The notes under the pieces were generated by a model. It saw only the letters and a program-made list of their open reading frames with translations. It had not been told where the DNA came from and did no database searches. Below are positions 52,856 through 64,000 of a stretch of DNA of 64,000 nucleotides, piece after piece. The DNA is from Polytrichum commune (taxonomy: Eukaryota > Streptophyta > Polytrichopsida > Polytrichales > Polytrichaceae). Within the stretch, counting starts at the first letter, position 1; the number at the start of each line of letters is the position of its first letter. The position numbers and the translations under genes are program-made. Where the stretch lies: positions 30,628,001-30,692,000 of the forward strand of contig OX485803.1 in NCBI GenBank assembly GCA_950295325.1. The letters run 5' to 3'.

Positions 52856-55155
52856 TAAGATACAAATTTCAATTTTGTCCAACTTTGAAACAAGTGAACA
52901 AGCACTCTTTACCCCCTAGAAGTTGATGTGAACGTTTTTTTGTTGGGGCAATCACTATTGCCCAACAATACCAACATACATTTTAACGTTATAATCTTCT
53001 AATATTGGACACATGGACGGTTAGGATCTTGTGTAAACAATCTTAACCCTACAAAACTCTAATTTGCATGGTCAAGTCTATCATATGAGGTGCCCATTGT
53101 CTTCCATGAGCTTCTGAATTGGAGTGAAATGTCATAATTGACTTTGGGGTGTTTTTGCTTTGGCCTTGAGGAGTTCGAATGGGACTAGACAACGTCCCCT
53201 TAACTCCTCCTAACATAAATCCTTAAATATACAAATAGTGTTACAAGATGGATACGTGTTGATTAGTAGGGTCTTAATGGTAGCAATAGTTGGGCTAAGA
53301 CTATAGATTGAGATCCTTGTAGACCCGAGTAGGACAAATCAATGGTTATGCATGTTCTCAAACCTACACCATATTGAGGCCATTTCCATGCCGTATTGAA
53401 TGTTTACGGTGCATCCAATCAAATCATGATACGCAATTAGGGGTTAACAAGTGGCATAGGTCACCCATGAAGCACATGGGTGGTCCATCAATTCTTGTGC
53501 AATGCTTAGGAGTCTAATATCTAAGTGAATAAGGAGTCCAATTTGGGTCTATCTACTCAAATGACTTTGCATGTTTGCTCAAATCAATGATTAGTGATAC
53601 ACATTAGGGAATCCTTCTCAATTGTGTGTCAAAGGTACCTACATTTTACCGCTACAAAAAGTTAATTGAACGCGGTTTTTTTTTGTGGGGTTCCAAACAC
53701 TTGCGTAATGGTCACCCAACTAGAAAAAGCTTTAGGCTTGCCTAACAATCACTACCTACATTGTCATCTCAAAATAACCCTTCAGTATTCATGAACATAA
53801 TCTTTCAAGAACCGAGCAACACTCAAATGGTCTTGACATCCTTATAATACGCTCTCATGGCCTACAATAACCTCACATATTGATATTTGAATGTTCTAAA
53901 GAGACGATCTCATGTAAATTCCATCGCTCATTATGATGAGAGTCTTTAGTCATGAATGCATCCATTGCATAAAGAGTTCTCCATTAAAGGAATCCCACAT
54001 GTTCTACAAATCTCTCTCCCGTATTTTTATTCGGCCCACATGACTTTTGCCAAAAGTCAAGCAAGGTTGTGAAAGAGGACAATTTTAATAGTTTTTTTTT
54101 AGAATAGGCAAGAACCTCCGTGGTCTATAGATACATTCATCTTCCTTATAATTTTTCTTTTGTTTCCAAATTGAAAAACCCACCTTCCAAATTTTATATA
54201 TCCAAGCTAACAATATATGATAGAAATATGAGATTAATAGTGACCATATCCTCCATTTTTTTAAGGTACATGTACACACAGCTCGGGGGGTTCACTGGCG
54301 AAAATCGTAGAACAACGTGCGATAAAAATAGGGTCCAATATATTCATTGTAGATAAATTTTATAAAAAATGTACATGTAAAATAGGGGATTTTAAAATAG
54401 TGAAACATGTTTACATGTAAAATACCATCACATATGATATTTTCAGGCTTTTTACATGTAAAATACCATCACCTTATAATCTTTTCTGCAAGGTAAATAC
54501 CCCCCCCCCCCCCCAATAAATAGGTCCCGAACACACGTGTATGCAAAATATAAGAGGGAGTGAACCCCCCAAGACACACAGCCTTGACAACTCACACCAA
54601 TTCCATTTTTTTTCAATAATTTTTTAAATACCCAATTTTAGAGTTTCTTTTTCTTTTTTCTTTCTTATGAATGGTTTTGCGATCTATATACATGACAACT
54701 CATGGTGGTGGGAGTCTACAAAAAATGGACACATGTCTAACTAGTTTTCCAAAGAAAACGGACCACATGCCCAAAAATTTCTCTTAAAACAAACATCTGA
54801 TAAAGAAGGAGGAAACAAATGTGGAAAGGTGGGGAATACTAGAGGAGGGGGGGGGGGGGCGAGCATGGGGCTAAAGATGGCAACATCACATGGGCAATAA
54901 GACAAAGTAGGACACTTTAATAAATAAATAAGTAATTTCATTTGCATTTTCTCTTAAAGAGCTCCATGATGCTACCATGATGGCAGGTCATCAAGGGCTT
55001 ATGAGCATGGGGCATGGACATACATGTATATGGCGTGTGAGCACGGGCATGGGCATATGGTTGCATGTGTCCATGAGTGTATAGGGTTGGGTTCATGCAG
55101 AATATTCACTTATATGCACAAGTGCATTGGGTTGAGACGGCATGGGTCCAAGCTA
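52856..55155. other. Gene-free stretch
   Basis: AT-rich DNA with C- and G-runs near 54501 and 54848 and no supported gene. Confidence 0.45.
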
Positions 55156-55488
55156 CACTAAATCGTCCTACTAGTGTGGGTGAGAAATTAGTATGGGCCA
55201 CATTATTTTTTGGTCAAGGTGGAATTAACGTGGGTCCAAGACCCCAAGTCTTCCCCTAAGTCTTCATGAAAATTTCCGACCAACATATTAAACATGAGTT
55301 ATAGGAAAAAAATACCATAAAATCAATGATCACTCACATTGATATATAAAAAAAACAATCATTGTGACCCATGCTATTTTATACTAAAATTTAATAAAAA
55401 GTAATGTAACCCACATTAATTTTCATTATGAGAATTAGCATGGGCTCTAGAAAACTATTGTGGCCCAAAGTAATGAGACTATTTAGTG
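55156..55488. mobile_element. MITE with CACTA-like ends
   Basis: CACTAAATCGTCCTACTAGT at the left and GTAATGAGACTATTTAGTG at the right are inverted, with GGGCCACA-type blocks inside both ends, as in 27048-27284. The interior is unrelated to any gene. Confidence 0.5.
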
Positions 55489-55900
55489 CAGTTTTCTACA
55501 ATTACACATAGTTTGATTGGAGAGAGGGGAAATAAATAAATAAATAAAACTCACTCACTTGAAAATCATCACTCTATGCGGATGAGGATTTGTTGTAAAG
55601 GACATACCTAGTTGATTGAATGATACAGAGTTTTTTTTTTTCACAAATTGAAAATTCAATTACAAGAAAGGAATTGATTGATACATAGTTGACATGATGT
55701 CAATGGGAAAAAGGACAAGTTATTTTGTAACTTACTTATGTAACTTACAATTGGGTTGGTGGTTTGTTTTCATAGTACTTTGTACATGGTAAGCTAACAT
55801 AACCACCATTGCACCAACATCCTCCGTGAAGGAGGAGCGTGAAGGTGTGTTCTATTTAATTACTTAGCATTTCAGTATGTAAAAGGTAAACATAACATTA

Positions 55901-56047
55901 TTCAGATCCATAATAGTGTTTTATGGGACTGACAGTATTCCACATAGTATTCTTAGATATTCCCCACATACAGTCTAAATGTGGGGAATATCTGGAAATA
56001 CTACGTGGAATACTGTCAGTCCCACAAAACATTGTTATGGATCTGAA
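55901..56047. repeat. 69-bp hairpin
   Basis: Bases 55901-55969 pair with 55979-56047 around a 9-base spacer, with seven mismatches, all transitions. The stem includes TGGAATACTGTCAGTCCCA. It has no gene or target duplication, so it could be a small MITE or a small-RNA precursor. Confidence 0.8.
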
Positions 56048-56339
56048 AAATGTCATGAATAAATAAGACTTCAAATATATGTATCATATTATGAAACTTT
56101 TAAGAACATGCATGAGTGTAGTGATTTTTTCGGGGCTATGTATCACTCATACCACTAAATATTTTTTGGGTGAGGAAATGTTTGGTTATATATCCCATGT
56201 TTTGGGCAGATGATATTGCTAAAATCTTTCCAATCTTGAAAGGTATCGTTAGAGTTATCCGTAAAGTTCCCTCAAAGAGCAATAAAATTGTGGGTTTGAA
56301 ACTTCTATCAAGAACTCATCAGCTCGTCGTACATTAGAG
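56048..56339. other. Gene-free stretch
   Basis: Nothing recognisable. Confidence 0.4.
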
Positions 56340-56655
56340 CCTAATTTGAAAGTTGGGTGCAGATTTTGGGACCTCCTCTTCCCACCTCTTTAACTTTGAG
56401 AGATTTTAAGATCTAAATTAGGGTATGCGCATGGTATCCACCATCCTAAATCCCATATTGACCTATCCAAGGCTAATTTGGCCCAACCATCTTAGTAGAA
56501 CAAGCTAGAAAGCCAATTTCTAATAGCCCGACACCACTCCTTGTGTATGATAATTTAAGCATTAAGAAAACTTGAGTGACTTTGTGTTAATTCTCATAAA
56601 CTCAAGGTTTGGGACTAAACCCATAGTTTCATCTCCTTTACTTTACAAATAGCTC
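56340..56655. repeat. Dispersed repeat related to 24476-24760 (inverted)
   Basis: The reverse complement shares TTTATGAGAATTAACACAAA, CATACACAAGGAGTGGTGTC and CTAGCTTGTTCTACTA-type blocks with the segment beside the LINE remnant. Confidence 0.55.
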
Positions 56656-56929
56656 TATTGTTTTATGAATGCCAAAAAATTTCTCTTTTTAAAACTAGCT
56701 AAACAAATGAGACAAATGAGTCTACCGATTGGCAACCGATTGGCACTCATCACCCATTGCAATACGGCCTCCATCAACCTTCCACCTTTATTTGAACCTA
56801 GGTACGAAAACTAGATCGGGTGCATCCCATCACAAGCTCTACACTCTAGACATGTGCCCAATTTCCCTTTGCTTGGACATGTAGAAATTCAATATTGAAT
56901 CCTTGTTGTACGTTGGGAGCAACCTTATT

Positions 56930-58050
56930 ATTTGTTTTTGAAAAGTAGTAGGTTTGGCTACATATTGAGTTCAGAAGTAATTAAGGTAGTGAGCATAATT
57001 TCTTTTATGGAGATTAGGGTGGCTACATTTAACTGAATCAAAGGGAGTATTTGGCAAATGCACGGAACTTATGTGTCAAATTGGATGGCAGCTTCTAATT
57101 ATGCATGGAAGAAATCCAAAGCTATATGTATGCTTTGATAAGGTGAACAACAACCCCATTTATAAAATAATAAGTAGCCCCATATTTACATTCACATTCT
57201 ACAATTGGCCACACGCACCACAACTTAGGGTGAAGTTGGCTATGTATTGAAATTGGCTACACAAAAAACAAATTGCACTAGCCCCTTAAACCTCTAGAAG
57301 CTTTTAAGTTCAACTAGTTTGGAATGGGTCAACATGCATACATCATATAGTTCAAGCACTTAGCAACATCTTAGGCCAACAAATGTTGCACCAACTCTCT
57401 TAAATATCAATGTGCACCCAAATGGTACCATTTTGCACACATATAAGATGATTGGCATTAAAACGTGTCCTACTCTTGAAGTACCTAATGCATTTCTACA
57501 CCCAAAAAGATTGGACCAACCCACTCAAATAAGACAGTACACCCAAAATGAACATCCTTGCCTAAAAAACACTCATGTAATCACACTTACAAGTACAAAT
57601 AGGTAGGGAGGGAGGTTGGCTCCTTCAAGCACCACCAAGGCGTTCCACTCCAAAACTTGAAATTTTGCACCCAAAATTCTTCAACCCCACTACAATTGAA
57701 ATGTGGTATCACTATTTGCCACTACATAAATAAAGAGGCTACAAGGTACAAGCTAAAAGAGCAAGAGGGTGGCAACCATAGGGGTGGAGAATGGAGGAGA
57801 AAATGGCGACACCACTCACCCCATCCAACTAAACCCTAGGCAACAAAAGACCTTGGATGGGAGGATGGGCTCCATCTATGTCTCACAGTGGAGCTCATTG
57901 GCTACTCCCAAGAATGGAGCTTAAAGGCAGGTCCCAATTTTTAGGTGACTCCACTCCACCCATGTGAAGCTAGTTGGCGCCACCTCTTACCCACGAAGAG
58001 TGGAGGTGACACACATTGTTTAAACATGTGTGTGTAAATCAATTCACTTC
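56930..58050. repeat. Dispersed repeat, copy 2 (uninterrupted)
   Basis: Homologous in order to 6590-8290 but without the 620-bp insert, which defines that insertion in copy 1. It has no intact frame and its class is unknown. Confidence 0.6.
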
Positions 58051-59580
58051 AATGTAGCAAAATCCTACTAGTAGCCAAACAAGAAAGGTTTGCTTAGGAG
58101 CACTACACCATTTATGGTGTTTAGTGTCCCATAAACTATTTGCGAAGGGCCTAAACTAGATGCCTAGAGGTCTTAAAGAGTCACGTCCGCTACTAGCCAA
58201 AATGATACTATTTGTCAACATAAGTAACTTTTTTAGGTGAAATAATATTTACACTATAATGTTTCGTGCAGCAAATTGGGATGCTTGAGACGATAATTTT
58301 GCGTTCTAGTATGCAAGGGGATTATATTATTCAGCATGTTAAGGGCAAGTGTCATGTGTTTACATTTTAGTCTACAAGAGGAAGATATTCTTGAGCATTC
58401 TAATGCCAAGTGTCAATTGTGCATACTTTAATCAACTTGTAGACCATTGTGTAAAATAGGCATACACCTCGTAACACTATTGGACATATCCATGCCAAAT
58501 ATTCGGGCATGTTTGCACAAAAGCCACTAGGCCATGGCTCTTGAGAAACCTTAAATTCTCATTGGTTGAGAGTGTCACGTGCCCATGCTTTAGGTTTTCA
58601 TGAGGGTAGTAATGGACTACAACTCTCAACATTTTTAATAGATGAAAAATATGCCTGGAATCCCACATGGCAAGTACGTATAATGATGACCGGGATTATA
58701 GGGGAGTTTTTTTTGTCTAGACGGATTTTGAAGGTGGGCCAGGCAGAATGTGTGGCGGGCCCTGAGGGACAACCCATCAGTGGCAAGCTCACACTGATTG
58801 TGGGAAAAGTGTGGCTTACCTTGGGCAACCCTATAGCTCGAGGTACCTATATGTACTTTGTTCACACCACGTATGGCGAATGAGTATTTTCAAGGGGTTA
58901 TAAATGAAACTCCACATGAATGATGGATCTCCTACATATACTCTTCAAATGCATATACTAAATCTTACTTTCTATTAATATTTCTATTTTTAGGTTCAAT
59001 GCTTCAATTGACTCTATTAATTACATCCCCGAGCCCTATAGTTCAGTCCACAATATACATGATCATGCATGAAACAATATTCAGCCAAACTTACCCTTGT
59101 CACGTCATTGTGATATATGTACCTCCTTCCCCTAGGTTGGAAGTCTTTCAAATGCACATTATTTTCAACAGATTAAGAACTTTATAACCTACAATGTGCA
59201 CGTTCGATGTTAAATGCTATCGGTGGATAAGTAATGTACACCCACTATAGTATCCTCGATATCTCTTGAGCACAAATACACTCAATACTATGGACCACAA
59301 TATTCACCATAATCAATTCAATTGGTTTTTTAAAAATGAAATCAAACTTGAAAAATCCATTTAAAAAAAGTATTAATTGAAAACTCTTCAACTGATAACT
59401 CATTGAAGGTCCACCCAAAATCAAAAGTTCTACAATCATGTGCATAGGCATAATTAGTGATACTGCCTAATCCCCTTACATTCTCATATGGACACCACCT
59501 AAGCAACCCATAAGCTGTCATCCATGCCAACTTTCATTTGTAAAATAGTGTGAATAGGGATGGGAAAATTGGAAGCAATG
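58051..59580. other. Gene-free stretch
   Basis: No supported gene. Small overlapping frames at 58566-58883 on both strands are unrecognised and probably chance. Confidence 0.4.
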
Positions 59581-60377
59581 GAGACTTTTCTCTTTGCACA
59601 TACTTTTCGTAGGATATGAATGAAACACGTAACTAGTGCGAGATGATTAGCAATTCCAAGTTGTGCCCATAGTGACTTTCCTCGAGATTTTTTTAATATT
59701 ATATGAATATCTTATTTTGTTGTCGAAGTGAGGATTTTCTAAGTTATAGAATGGTCCAATAGACCCCCTCAATTATGTTGATTATTTTTTCTATAATGGT
59801 TGATAAATTCTGGCCACATAGTCCAATCTCTTTTCAACACATATCTTTTTGGTGTCCGTTCTCAGATCCACATCCAACCATTCACCACTCAAATATCAAT
59901 GTATGTTCAAATGAGACCCTGAATTGGGCACATCCACCCTATATTCAACAATAAAAGGCTCACAATCAATTGAATAGGACGCACTAAAGGACATGTGCCT
60001 AATTTGGCACGTATGATCTTAAATGGACACCTATATTATGAGTGGTGTATCATTGGGTGTGAGTATGAGAAGGGACAACAAAACAAAAACAAAAACAAAA
60101 AGTGTCGAAAGGAGATTGGACTATGTGCTCAAAATTCTTTAAGCATTTTGGACGCAATAATCAACGTAATAAGAAACACCTATATGATCACTTAGTAAGT
60201 CAAAGAAGCTTCACTTTGACATTGAATAAGATATCCATACGAGCTCTAGAAATCGTGAGGAAAGTGGTTGCGGGAATGGTTTGGATTTACTAATCATCTC
60301 GCACACCTTCCATGTTTCATTCATATCTTAAGAGAAGTGAGTGCAAAGAAAATAGTGTCCGTTTAAGACCCGCTTAC
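59581..60377. mobile_element. Long-inverted-repeat element, copy 1
   Basis: The arms are about 350 bp, roughly 59581-59945 and 60015-60360. Matching blocks include ATATGAATGAAACA, TGCGAGATGATTAG, CACATAGTCCAATCTC and ATGTTGATTAT, with their reverse complements in mirror order. The right end AAGACCCGCTTAC resembles the terminus of the element at 61585-62772. The arms have diverged considerably. Confidence 0.65.
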
Positions 60378-60889
60378 CTTATGTACTCCATTCCTATGGA
60401 TCGCCGCAAATGGTGGAGTTGGCAAAGAAATGTCCGAGTCACACGTGAATGTGCATAGCCAACTTCCAATGCCAGACTCACAGCTGGTCTTCTCAATCCG
60501 TACCATGAACAAAACATAAAACCACATACCAAACCAAACAAAAATTAAAACAAAAATTAAATTAAAATTAAAATAAATAAATAAAAGAGGAGAAGAAGAA
60601 GAAGAAGAAACTCAAAGCTGGCAGTGAGTTCAACTTGGCTGCAAATTTCCATATCATGTCCACCTCCAATCTTTATCAATAAATTCAAATCTACTTCCAA
60701 AGCATTACAAGGATCATGGATTGTTGTCCTTGTTTTTTTTTTTTTGGTCACTACAAGCCACATTTTAAGTGTCCAAATCTTATACATCAAGAAATGTGGA
60801 TACCTAAAATCTACTTTGTATTGGCAAAGAACCAGTGGCAATGACATGTGATCGATCTTTGTATGAAAGTAAATTTCTCACTTCTAGGG
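60378..60889. other. Gene-free stretch
   Basis: A/T-rich with AAAT and AAG microsatellites near 60560-60610 and a T-run at about 60735. No gene. Confidence 0.45.
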
Positions 60890-60965
60890 TTAGAGCGCCT
60901 CCAATAGTCATTATAAAGTGATTCTCTTAATAATCAACTTGCTAGAGGTTTTAGAGCAGAGTTGC

Positions 60966-61031
<66 letters not shown>

Positions 61032-61194
61032 AATCCCCTATCCACCTTCAAATATCAAGTGACTGAGGACTTTAGAGGGTTGTCTCTCTCTCCATGATTG
61101 GTGCCCAATGTAGATTTATGATATACCTATGTGGACTTTGTGTGAGATATGAGAATGCGACATTAGCCCAACAATACCATATGAGTTGCTCTTA
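60890..61194. mobile_element. MITE, family 2, copy 2, with a long (GA)n
   Basis: The left end TTAGAGCGCCTCCAATAGTC and the right end GAGTTGCTCTTA are inverted and match 50592-51009. A 59-bp (GA)n run (60968-61026) lies inside; copy 1 has only short GA/CT runs at comparable positions. Confidence 0.65.
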
Positions 61195-61451
61195 CAAGGA
61201 TAAAGGGAGCAACATCACTACCCAATAAGATATTGATAAGTTGTTGTCAAAAATCATGAAATCTAGCTCAATCCCACTTCAATGTACACAATGTTTCATT
61301 TATCGATTTCATTATTGAGGTTAACTTCCCTTCCATGTCATGAGAAAACATTTCTTTAAGGTAGCTTGTTCCATGGGTCGACCCTATTTTAGATCCACAC
61401 TTAATCACATACCACTCAAACATATGTGTCCTAAAAAGAAAAATTAATTGA

Positions 61452-61584
61452 CCAAGGGTTGTCTACGTTAAGTAATTGAATAAGGGTTGTCTACGTTAAG
61501 TAACTGAATAAGGGTTGTCTACATCAAGTAGTTGAATAAGGGTTGTCTACCTTAAGTAACTAAATAAGGATTGTATATCTTAAT
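61452..61584. repeat. 28-bp tandem repeat, about five copies
   Basis: The unit TAAGGGTTGTCTACGTTAAG plus eight bases repeats, with the last copies diverged. It abuts the left end of the long-inverted-repeat element. Confidence 0.75.
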
Positions 61585-62772
61585 GTAGATGGGTCTTAAG
61601 TGGCTCGTTTCCTTAATCGGAATCCTATATTTGAGTGGTATGTGGTTCATTGAAGTTCATCATAAAGAGCAACTCAAGACACATGTTTAAAAGAGATTAG
61701 ACAACGTCTCTAAATATTCAATTACTACTCTACACTCAATAGTGAACACAATTGGGAGGACCTATGTATCTAGTCAAAAAATCAACAAAACATGAACTTC
61801 CAATAACCGTAACTAAACCAGGGGAGGTCCGATTTCCAATCCGATTTTTGCATATATTTCATCGTAGATTTTCTAACAAACACAAGTTTTGTCATATAAA
61901 TCTAATTGATAGGAGTTGGAGAACATGAAAAACGAACCAAATAACACCCAAATACCTTACAACGGGCGAAATGGTGGTCGGTTGGCCCATAGTTTACAAG
62001 TGCTTGCATTCAAAGGCGAGGAAGTTAGGGCTGTCAAGAAGGCTCCAAGGCCGGTCATGAGTGGGTGTACCCGTGAAGAATTGAAGTGAATAAGAAGCGG
62101 GGGATCCGACGGTCACGAGATGCTTCCACCGTTCCATCAACGGTTACAAATGGATTCAGAAGGGGGGCGGGCAGGCCGGGCACTTTGTACTCACTCATGA
62201 GCCCAATTGCTTTGCCCATCATGAGGGATATATGAGAGTGATGAGCGGAATGAACACCCCCGACGCCACTCAATAGGTAGGGCCAATCATTTATGCCGCG
62301 TGCCCATAGTGTAGTGGTTGTGGAAAAAAAAGGGAAAAAAAAACACAAAAAACAATTTAAACAAATGTATGCCAATGCACGATTCTACTCGAATACATAA
62401 GGTATGTGGGTGTTATTTGGTTCATGTTTCATGTTCTTCGACTTATGTCTATTAGACTACACACCAAAACTTATGTTGCATTAGCAAATCTACAATGAAA
62501 CATACGCAAAAATCGGACTGAAAGTCGGGACCTCCCTTGATGTAGTTATGGTTATCAGAAGTGCATGTTTGTTGATTTCTTAACTAGATACATAGGTCCC
62601 CCAATTGTGTTCACTATTGAGTGTTGAGTAGTTATTAATATTTGAGGATGTAGCCCGATGTCCTTATAAACATGTGTCATTTAGATGTTTGCTCTTTTGA
62701 GCCTCATCGAACCATATACCACTCAAATGTAGGGGTCTAGTTTAGAAATCGAGCCACTTAAGACCCATCTAC
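61585..62772. mobile_element. Long-inverted-repeat element, copy 2
   Basis: The ends are GTAGATGGGTCTTAAGTGGC and its reverse complement near 62753-62772. The arms are about 370 bp (61585-61960 and about 62400-62772), with CACTCAATAGTGAACACAAT and ATTGTGTTCACTATTGAGTG as matching blocks. About 430 bp lie between them. No transposase was found. Long arms suggest a foldback or MULE-like non-autonomous element. Confidence 0.7.
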
Positions 62773-64000
62773 CTTAGGCAAAGTACTCTAAGATATGTTG
62801 GTGGTGTGGGGTTTGTTTGTTATGTTCTCCAACTTTGTCCACTGATTTTATGTACACAACAAAACTTGTATGATAAAAACACCAACAAAGTTCGGATTGG
62901 ACACCAAATCTCCCTTGTTTAGTTATGGTTATTGGAAAAGCATGTTTGGTGATTCCCTTAATTGAACACACAAACCTTTCCAAGTGTGTCCACTATTGAA
63001 TGTGGAGTAATTGATAGAAGATGTAATCCAATTTCTTGTAAACATGTGCCCTTATGGTGTTTGTTTCTTCGATGTTCACCTAAGCACACACCAATCAAAT
63101 ATGGGTGACGTGTTAATCAAATCTAAAGACGTAATCCAATCTATTTTAAACATGTTTTCTTGATCCTCACCAAACCATACACCAATCAAATATAGGCGTC
63201 TGATTAAGAAAAGCGATGGAATAAACACCCATATATACCTTGTGTGAAGTGGAGGTCCCACTATTAGCCTTGTGTGGTTGGATAACCAAATAAACAAATG
63301 TAACATCGGGGTTTGTTTATACACCGACGTGAATGGGAGCCCGTTCCCCTATACCGTGTTCATTGTATGGTTGGATAGATAGTTGTGTGGATAAGTTAGA
63401 AGCTCTTTGGAGTTCCCACAAAAACCTTGGCAATTGGGATGTTTAGGGTAGAATCCACACGAGCAGTGCAAAGTTGGTCCTTGTGAAGATTTTGAGTGGC
63501 CCAACACACCCGGAGGACCATTCCAAGGTTCTCAACCTCTTCCAACGTCAATAATGCGCTTCTTAACCCGTAAAAGGTCATGGGTGTTTTTTGGAAATTG
63601 GGATAACTTTGAACCAAACAAAAGACTCCCAACGCTCAAATGTCGTTTACATTAAAAACGAAGAAGAAGTAGTTGTTACAAATCACTTGAAGATGACATG
63701 GATCCATGATGCCATTGGAAGCTACATTCAACATTTTGACATGTCAAAAATCCACTCCATCGTATTAAGAAATTGCGTCTCAAGGCTCAAACTAACTTAT
63801 GCACAACATAGTTGACACATATCATACACCAAAACAACATTTATGTGTAGGGATGGTAGCTCAAAATACTAGGATTGTTAGAGAGAGTTGTGTGTTGGAT
63901 TCTTTCATGTACTTGATCTTGATTTCAATTGATGTGTTCGATTCAAGAACGTCAACTACTTAAGGAATGATCACTTTTCTAAGAACCAATTAGAGCCTAG
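62773..64000. other. Arm-related repeats, then unrecognised DNA
   Basis: Bases 62786-63118 resemble another arm of the long-inverted-repeat family in plus orientation (TTAGTTATGGTTATTGGAAA, then TCCACTATTGA), and 63119-63200 resembles a further fragment. From 63300 to the right edge I see no gene that I can support. Confidence 0.5.

Overview
The window reads as nuclear DNA of a streptophyte plant. The evidence is a plastid-type serine hydroxymethyltransferase gene with 11 coding exons and GT-AG introns, a plant-type twin-CX9C protein of the TRIAP1/Mdm35 family, the first coding exon of a plant guanosine-deaminase-like gene, CCCTAAA-like telomeric repeats, and a dense mix of tRNA-derived SINEs, miniature inverted-repeat elements (MITEs), a decayed LINE and an LTR retrotransposon. 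I cannot name the species. The repeat density suggests a large genome, and the retrotransposon type recalls charophyte and seed-free lineages, but that is only a guess.

Layout. At the left edge (1-1.5 kb) a deaminase gene runs off the window on the minus strand. From 1.5 to 9.1 kb there is no gene, only AT-rich DNA with MITEs, hairpins and a dispersed repeat. SHMT occupies 9.8-16.6 kb on the plus strand; its promoter region carries a diverged duplication and its 2.26-kb first intron is largely a decayed tandem array. The TRIAP1-like gene starts at 20.5 kb, with a minisatellite just upstream. From 24.5 to 27 kb there is a degenerate minus-strand LINE with endonuclease and reverse transcriptase remnants. 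From 32.5 to 44.5 kb there is a 162-181-bp satellite array, split by a 9.9-kb Ty3/Gypsy element. From 44.5 kb to the right edge I find no convincing host gene, only MITEs, SINEs, minisatellites and long-inverted-repeat elements.

The main discovery candidate is the LTR retrotransposon at 33225-43144. Its first ORF encodes Gag with two zinc knuckles, a retropepsin-like protease and then a complete-looking C5-cytosine DNA methyltransferase. The second coding block follows in the same frame, after one UAG codon whose 3' context is CAA UUA, the classic leaky-stop context of tobamoviruses. It encodes reverse transcriptase, RNase H and integrase, and ends in a PHD-finger-like zinc domain where many plant Gypsy elements carry a chromodomain. 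The element would thus make a DNA-methylating enzyme at Gag levels and a candidate chromatin reader on its integrase. Its ORFs are intact, a 333-bp segment of its two LTRs appears identical, and it has a 4-5-bp target-site duplication, so it is young. Its LTRs are structurally abnormal: a 106-bp block flanks the 3' LTR core on both sides and is absent from the 5' end.

All coordinates and translations were read by eye. No database search, alignment program or folding program was run.
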